Of a stretch of 64,000 bases of DNA, positions 59,996-64,000 are shown one piece after another. Both the position numbers and the translations under genes were made by a program. Position 1 is the first letter of the stretch, and each line of letters begins with the position of its first letter. A model generated the notes under the pieces. That model was not told where the DNA came from, searched no databases, and worked only from the letters and a program-made list of their open reading frames with translations. Origin of the DNA: Megasphaera hominis. Lineage in GTDB: Bacteria; Bacillota; Negativicutes; Veillonellales; Megasphaeraceae. Location: assembly GCF_014269395.1 (NCBI RefSeq), contig NZ_JACOGK010000015.1:1-64000 (forward strand), given 5' to 3'.

Positions 59996-60025
59996 CACCC
60001 ATACCTCCTCTCACGTAGTATCAGG

Positions 60026-60068
60026 GCACGGTCGTGCCGGGTCATCCCGGCGCGGCCGTGCTTCTTTT
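60026..60068 (+). terminator. rho-independent terminator
   Basis: GCACGGTCGTGCCGGG-TCAT-CCCGGCGCGGCCGTGC followed by TTCTTTT. Confidence 0.8.
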
Positions 60069-60069
60069 G

Positions 60070-60915
60070 TCAGCCTAAGATGATGTTGTCGATAAGTCGC
60101 GTCTTGCCAATGCGTACGGCCAGGGCGAGGAGGCTCTTTTCATCGACCGTTTCGATTGCTTCAAGGGCCGGGAAAGAGAAGAGATCTACGTAGTCGATAG
60201 AGGCTAGCGGTTCTCCTTCGATTTCTTTCGTGACCAGCGCCTTCAGGACGGCTGCGTTGCGTTCGCCCTTTTCATAGGCGTCCTTTGCCAGGCGCAGGCT
60301 GCGCGACAAGACGAGGGCTGCCGTCTTTTCTTCCGGCGACAGATAGACGTTGCGCGAGCTGCGGGCCAGGCCGCTTTCTTCCCGCACGATGGGGACCATG
60401 TTGATATGAACCGGCAAGTTCAGATCCTGGACAAAGCGGCAGACAACGACGACCTGCTGGGCATCCTTTTGGCCGAAAAAGGCTTCGTCTGCCTGGGTAA
60501 TGTTAAAGAGCTTCGTTACGACTGTGGCGACACCGCGGAAGTGGATAGGCCGCTGGGCACCACAGAGCTTGTGTGTGATATCGCCTTCGACGTTGACATA
60601 CGTACAAAAGCCTTGGGGATACATTTCGTCCGGTTCCGGATGAAAGACGGCATCGACACCGACGCTTTCGAGCTTCCGGCAGTCTTCTTCAAAACGGCGC
60701 GGATAGGCGTCAAAATCTTCATTGGGGCCGAACTGGGTCGGGTTGACGAAGACCGATGCGATGACGAAATCCGTGGCTTCTTTTGCCGCCCGCATCAGCG
60801 TCAAATGGCCTTCATGTAAGGCTCCCATCGTGGGTACCAGGCCGATCCGGCGGCCTTCCTGCTTCAGGCGCAGGGCAAATTCCTGCATTTCTTTGACTGT
60901 GCGAAAAATCTTCAA
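60070..60915 (-). CDS. panC: pantothenate synthetase
   Basis: A 281-residue enzyme joining pantoate and beta-alanine with ATP. The HIGH-type motif is MGALHEGH (His34, His37), with VNPTQFGPNEDF and the KMSKS-like SSRNVYLS. The conserved N terminus MKIFRTV begins at a TTG (60915), 10 nt after AAAGGAG; an ATG at 60922 is out of frame. panB and panD are not adjacent. Expression probably depends on the structured leader described at 60959-61186. Confidence 0.93.
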   Translation of the reverse strand: MKIFRTVKEMQEFALRLKQEGRRIGLVPTMGALHEGHLTLMRAAKEATDFVIASVFVNPTQFGPNEDFDAYPRRFEEDCRKLESVGVDAVFHPEPDEMYPQGFCTYVNVEGDITHKLCGAQRPIHFRGVATVVTKLFNITQADEAFFGQKDAQQVVVVCRFVQDLNLPVHINMVPIVREESGLARSSRNVYLSPEEKTAALVLSRSLRLAKDAYEKGERNAAVLKALVTKEIEGEPLASIDYVDLFSFPALEAIETVDEKSLLALAVRIGKTRLIDNIILG

Positions 60916-60958
60916 GGTTCATACACTCCTTTTGATGTTTTTTGGGGCAAAAGAGTAT

Positions 60959-61186
60959 AAAAAAAGCACCCTTCAGCGCAGACTGAAAGGTGCATGGGAC
61001 ATGCAGACGTCAATACGCGCAACTCTTGCTCCTTTTTTGGCGTAAAAGGGCGCAAAAAGAGCGCGGTCTTTGATGAGTATCCTTTCTGTCTCGGTCTAAA
61101 AAGATCCAAGCAGCTGACAATCCATCCATTCAAAATATAAAACCGAAAAGTATAACTCACGTAACGTGATGCTATCTTTTGCCTCG
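60959..61186 (-). ncRNA. structured leader or small RNA upstream of panC, with terminator
   Basis: A minus-strand transcript from the promoter at 61192-61220 would be about 225 nt up to a strong terminator (GCACCTTTCAG...CTGAAGGGTGC, T run; 60993-60959), 44 nt before panC. It folds into three successive arms: CCG..AAAAG..AUA with UAU..CUUUU..CGG around ACG-UUA-CGU; UUGUC..CUUGG..UCU with AGA..CCGAG..GACAG; and GCGC..UCUU..CCUUUU with AAAAGG..AAGA..GCGC. Tandem hairpins before pantothenate genes recall the published pan RNA motif of Firmicutes; a 6S-type sRNA is another option. I could not check a consensus. Confidence 0.5.
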
Positions 61187-61191
61187 GCCGT

Positions 61192-61226
61192 ATCATATCA
61201 CACTTGTTCTGTTTTAGCAACAAGTG
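61192..61226 (-). promoter_or_regulatory. promoter of the panC leader with inverted repeat
   Basis: Minus strand TTGCTA (61220-61215), 17 bp, TATGAT (61197-61192). CACTTGTT (61201-61208) and AACAAGTG (61219-61226) form an 8-bp inverted repeat over the spacer and -35 box, a likely operator. Confidence 0.65.
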
Positions 61227-61394
61227 ATTGAAATTTTCCGTTTCTTATACAGCCTGCAGGAATATTTTGTCAAAGGGGAGGGAAGCTGCCTGCAGGGAAA
61301 AAGGCACAATGGGCACCTTAATGAGGAAAAAAATTTTTCGGCGCCCTTATATGATTAGATTATATACACGTGAAAATTATCACGAATAACCCTC

Positions 61395-61423
61395 TTGTCA
61401 GGGTCAGTATGTCTGTGTATAAT
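61395..61423 (+). promoter_or_regulatory. promoter of the permease gene
   Basis: TTGTCA (61395-61400), 17 bp, TATAAT (61418-61423). Confidence 0.75.
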
Positions 61424-61476
61424 GGACGCGACATGCTGACATCCAACCAATAGTTCCCACGGGAGGAAATACGCCG

Positions 61477-62727
61477 ATGGAATATGTACGTGAGTTGGAT
61501 ACAAGAGCGGCGGGCACTGCCGCCACCCAAAGTGCCTTGAAGGTGCATCGTCTTACCTTTATGGAGGCAGCCATGCTGGTCGTCGGTTCGACCATTGGCT
61601 CCGGTGTCTTAGGACTGGCCTACGCGAGCCGTTTAGCCGGCTGGCCTGTCCTATTCGTCTGGCTCGTCGTAGCCGGGATTTTTTCCGGCATTTCCATGCT
61701 GTACGTCGCGGAAACAGCCTTGCGGACACAAGAGCCGTTGCAGCTTTCCGGCCTGGCTGAAAAGTACGTGGGGAGAATCGGTTCCTGGCTGATTTTTTTC
61801 TCCGTTGGCGCCACGTCCTTTTGCAGTCTCATTGCCTATACGGCCGGCTGTGGCCGGATTCTCAGCGAGTGTACGGGCCTTACGCCGGAGCTGGCCGGCA
61901 TTCTCTTCGCTGCCGCTGCGACCGTTGTTGTCTGGGGCGGCCTGAAGGTGACCGGTGTTGCCGAAAAATTTCTCAGCCTGGGCATGATCATCATGCTGCT
62001 GCTCCTGGCCGGGGCCTCTGTCGTATCGGCCCGCGTGCCTCTGGCAGATATTTTATATACCCACTGGGCCTATGCCGTCCCGGTTTTTAATATTGCCGTT
62101 TTTTGTTATGCCGTTCAATATATTGTGCCGGAGCTGGCCCGCGGCTTTACCCATGCGCCACAAAAACTGGTGCCGTCCCTCCTGACCGGCATGGGCATTT
62201 CCTTTCTCATCCTGGCCAGCGTGCCTTTGTCTGTTTTCCTTATGCTGCCTGTAGCAGAGATTACGGAAGTAGCGTCTCTCTCGTGGGGACGGGCCCTGCA
62301 GCCAGATATTTTCTTTTTCCTGGTCAACGCCTTTGCCTTTTGCGCGATGCTCACGTCCTTTTGGGCCATTTCGGAAAGCTTTTTGACCAATATGGTAGAC
62401 CGCCTGCATCTGGCCTCGGAAGGGGCTGTAAAGGACCGTGCCCTGTGCCTGGCCGTCATCGTCATACCGCCTGTTTTCCTGGCGTCAGGCAATCTCGTAG
62501 GCTTTGTCAACGCCTTGTTCAGTGCCGGTACCTTTGGCGGTATTATCATGTCCGTCCTGCCCGTGTTCATGCTGCGCCAGGCCCGGCGCCGGGGCAACCG
62601 GCAGCCCTGCTGGCAGTGTGGCCGTATTGCCAGCCTGCCTGTGCAGCTCCTGGTCGTGGCCCTCTTTAGCGGTGCCGGCATCTATGCCTTGTGCAGCCTG
62701 GTAGGACTACTGCCGCCGGCGTGGTAA
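61477..62727 (+). CDS. aromatic amino acid / HAAAP-family permease
   Basis: A 416-residue, 11-helix-type transporter. VVGSTIGSGVLGLAYASRLAGW in the first helix region (GSxIGxG type) and FCYAVQYIVPELARG are typical of the Mtr/TyrP/SdaC (hydroxy and aromatic amino acid) family. It imports an amino acid such as tryptophan, tyrosine or serine with H+; which one is not clear. GGGAGGA precedes ATG. Single-gene unit with its own promoter and terminator. Confidence 0.83.
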   Translation: MEYVRELDTRAAGTAATQSALKVHRLTFMEAAMLVVGSTIGSGVLGLAYASRLAGWPVLFVWLVVAGIFSGISMLYVAETALRTQEPLQLSGLAEKYVGRIGSWLIFFSVGATSFCSLIAYTAGCGRILSECTGLTPELAGILFAAAATVVVWGGLKVTGVAEKFLSLGMIIMLLLLAGASVVSARVPLADILYTHWAYAVPVFNIAVFCYAVQYIVPELARGFTHAPQKLVPSLLTGMGISFLILASVPLSVFLMLPVAEITEVASLSWGRALQPDIFFFLVNAFAFCAMLTSFWAISESFLTNMVDRLHLASEGAVKDRALCLAVIVIPPVFLASGNLVGFVNALFSAGTFGGIIMSVLPVFMLRQARRRGNRQPCWQCGRIASLPVQLLVVALFSGAGIYALCSLVGLLPPAW

Positions 62728-62740
62728 TCGATGTACTAGC

Positions 62741-62786
62741 GAAGTCTGGACTGCGTGTGATGACGCGGACCAGGCTTCTTTTTTCT
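62741..62786 (+). terminator. rho-independent terminator
   Basis: GAAGTCTGG...CCAGGCTTC (one G-U pair) followed by TTTTTT. Confidence 0.75.
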
Positions 62787-62888
62787 AAATGAGAAGAAAA
62801 AGGATGCACGGGCACCGTATTTGTGGTACGATGGAATAAACATAACGCTATATACTATGCTAAAACCTGCCGGAGGAGGTGCCTCATT

Positions 62889-63488
62889 ATGCTAGGAGAT
62901 TGTGCGAATTGCAACTGTGGCCATATATGTGCGACGAAAGGTGTGAGCTGTACGCCTGTCGACAAGGAAGCCGTCCTGAGCCAGTATTCGCCAGAGGAAC
63001 GGAAAATGATGGAAGCCGCTGCCTATGTCGAAGCGACGTATTATATGCAGTATACGCGCATTCAGGAAACGGCGGCCTTTGCCCAGCGCATGGGCTACAA
63101 AAAAATCGGCCTGGCCTTTTGCGTCGGCATTAGCCACGAAATGGAGCTCATTGCCAGCTATTTCTCGAAATTTTTCGACGTCTATTCTATTTGCTGCAAA
63201 AACTGCGGTATTGCCAAGGACGAGCTGGGCCTGTCCCGGGTCACGCCGGAAAACCCCATCGAAAGCATGTGCAACCCGAAACACCAAGCCCATTTCCTGA
63301 ATGAACAGGGCTGTGAGCTCTTCGTCTCTGCCGGGCTCTGCGTCGGCCATGATGCCATTTTCAATGCGTCCTGTAAGGGACCGGTGACCAATCTGATCGC
63401 TAAGGACCGCGTCCTGGCCCATAATCCCATGGGCGCCGTGTATTCGAACTACTGGCGCAATAAGCTGGGCCTGAACGAAGAGGACTAG
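62889..63488 (+). CDS. DUF1847-like cysteine-rich protein
   Basis: A 199-residue protein with twelve cysteines, in CANCNCGHIC near the N terminus and CCKNCGIAKDEL, MCNP and GLCVGHD in the second half. Between them is a Rossmann-like stretch KKIGLAFCVGISHE. It fits the DUF1847 group of metal-binding proteins of anaerobes, function unknown. ATG 62889 follows GGAGGAGG; an in-frame GTG at 62823 has no ribosome site. Single-gene unit. Confidence 0.75.
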   Translation: MLGDCANCNCGHICATKGVSCTPVDKEAVLSQYSPEERKMMEAAAYVEATYYMQYTRIQETAAFAQRMGYKKIGLAFCVGISHEMELIASYFSKFFDVYSICCKNCGIAKDELGLSRVTPENPIESMCNPKHQAHFLNEQGCELFVSAGLCVGHDAIFNASCKGPVTNLIAKDRVLAHNPMGAVYSNYWRNKLGLNEED

Positions 63489-63515
63489 GGCTTGTTGCAC
63501 CAGCCGTACAGACAC

Positions 63516-63552
63516 AAAAAAAGAACTCCACTACTAAGTAGTGAAGTTCTTA
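63516..63552 (-). terminator. terminator of the tRNA (minus strand)
   Basis: AAGAACT-CACTACT stem with its partner AGTTCTT, followed on the minus strand by a run of eight T. It directly follows the tRNA 3' fragment. Confidence 0.75.
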
Positions 63553-63557
63553 GACTT

Positions 63558-63604
63558 TGGAGCCACTAATAGGATTTGAACCTACGACCCTCTCATTACG
63601 AAGT
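63558..63604 (-). pseudogene. 3' half of a tRNA-Thr gene (anticodon loop to CCA), probable attachment site
   Basis: On the minus strand, TTCGTAA-TGAGA is an anticodon loop with CGT and the 3' stem strand, followed by the T arm GUAGG-UUCAAAU-CCUAU and the acceptor strand ending TAGTGGCTCCA, as in tRNA-Thr. The 5' stem strand, D arm and 5' acceptor strand are missing; the bases upstream (GTAAC) cannot pair with TGAGA. The terminator remains in place to the left. This is the structure left when an element integrates into a tRNA gene: the host 3' part on this side, the rebuilt tRNA at the far end. Confidence 0.75.
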
Positions 63605-64000
63605 TACAAGTCGTACATTCGTTTGAATAACACAACGATGGAATCCGTATTTCTTTCTATTTGCCACTGTAAGGAGTTTTTATTGTGTCTTGCGATAATT
63701 ATATCATGAAGACAAATAAAACCTGCTTAGAATGGAAAATAGAGCGATGCTTTCACTTTACCTGCATGACATAAAAGAGCATGGATATAAATAGTATGAC
63801 ACCAGCAAAAGGGACTCTATTTGTACACGTGTATATAGTCTGCATACGAAAAAGGAACTCTATTTTGTGTGAAATATCCGTGAGCACATATATAACATGA
63901 TGAGAACACGAATTTACCCCATAGGCACCGACGACACCAGCAGGGGCTTTTTTGTAGAGACACAAATACTTTTCTGCATTTGAATATTATTATACCATGG
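63605..64000. other. terminal 396 bp, probable end of an integrated element
   Basis: AT-rich DNA with no supported gene. The minus-strand frame at 63753-63965 has no ribosome site or recognisable family. A weak stem with a T run (CCCC...GGGGCTTTTTT, about 63916-63953) may be a terminator. By the logic of the tRNA fragment it belongs to the element; no integrase is visible before the window ends. Confidence 0.45.

Larger units (their letters stand above)
60916..61476. other. divergent region panC / permease
   Basis: 561 bp without a supported gene. The left half is the panC leader RNA and its promoter; the right half holds CCTGCAGG twice (about 61253-61260 and 61289-61296) and the permease promoter. 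Confidence 0.6.

Noticed and set aside
60912..61223. 103-residue minus-strand frame in the panC leader
   Set aside because: It would start upstream of the predicted transcript start and runs through the structured arms and the terminator.
1..64000. CRISPR array, rRNA operon or intact transposase
   Set aside because: No regularly spaced repeat units, no rRNA segments and no transposase or integrase reading frame were found.

Overview
Organism. The window reads as the chromosome of an anaerobic diderm Firmicute of the Negativicutes, most like Megasphaera (inference from content). The grounds are AGGAGG-type ribosome sites and compact stem-loop/T-run terminators typical of Firmicutes, combined with an ArnT-like lipid A sugar transferase (outer membrane), a 4-hydroxybutyryl-CoA dehydratase with a butyryl-CoA-dehydrogenase-like enzyme (butyrate-type metabolism), an oxygen-independent ribonucleotide reductase and a flavodiiron protein.

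Layout. 1-19 kb: a catabolic island. It starts with the tail of one 4-hydroxybutyryl-CoA dehydratase paralog and ends with a complete one. Between them are three organic-acid MFS transporters of the anion:cation symporter type (a fourth follows at 19.1 kb), three SDR dehydrogenases, an FAD-linked 2-hydroxyacid dehydrogenase, two IlvD/Edd dehydratases, a LarA-like (lactate racemase fold) protein, two IclR regulators, an acyl-CoA dehydrogenase and a MaoC hydratase. Several promoters here share a CATATACGAAY or ATTCGAAY element and long palindromes, so I infer one IclR-controlled regulon. The genes fit uptake of a hydroxy or sugar acid, epimerisation/oxidation/dehydration, and a separate CoA-ester branch to crotonyl/butyryl-CoA; the real substrate cannot be told from sequence.

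20-35 kb: ArnT-like glycosyltransferase, a PepSY-like membrane protein divergent from a sensor kinase/response regulator pair, an orphan McrB-like AAA+ protein with an altered signature motif, a GntR/2-hydroxyacid dehydrogenase operon, small metabolic and stress enzymes (VOC, RseC-like, FAH family, free methionine sulfoxide reductase), an exported purple-acid-phosphatase-like enzyme and a frameshifted sulfite/nitrite reductase.

36-44 kb: nrdD-nrdG behind a pair of NrdR boxes, mntP behind a probable yybP-ykoY manganese riboswitch with terminator, a DMT exporter, and a TIGR00300-like protein followed by a PrpR-type sigma-54 activator. 44-47.6 kb: an AT-rich block with an MFS transporter, a cyclase-family hydrolase and a PdxA-like dehydrogenase behind a possible sigma-54 promoter; the composition changes back inside the pdxA-like gene.

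47.7-64 kb: housekeeping genes (ftsH, LD-carboxypeptidase, murI, split transketolase, Ktr-type K+ uptake, flavodiiron protein, panC with a highly structured leader, aromatic-amino-acid-type permease, DUF1847-like protein). The window closes with the 3' half of a tRNA-Thr gene, which looks like the attachment site of an integrated element lying to the right.
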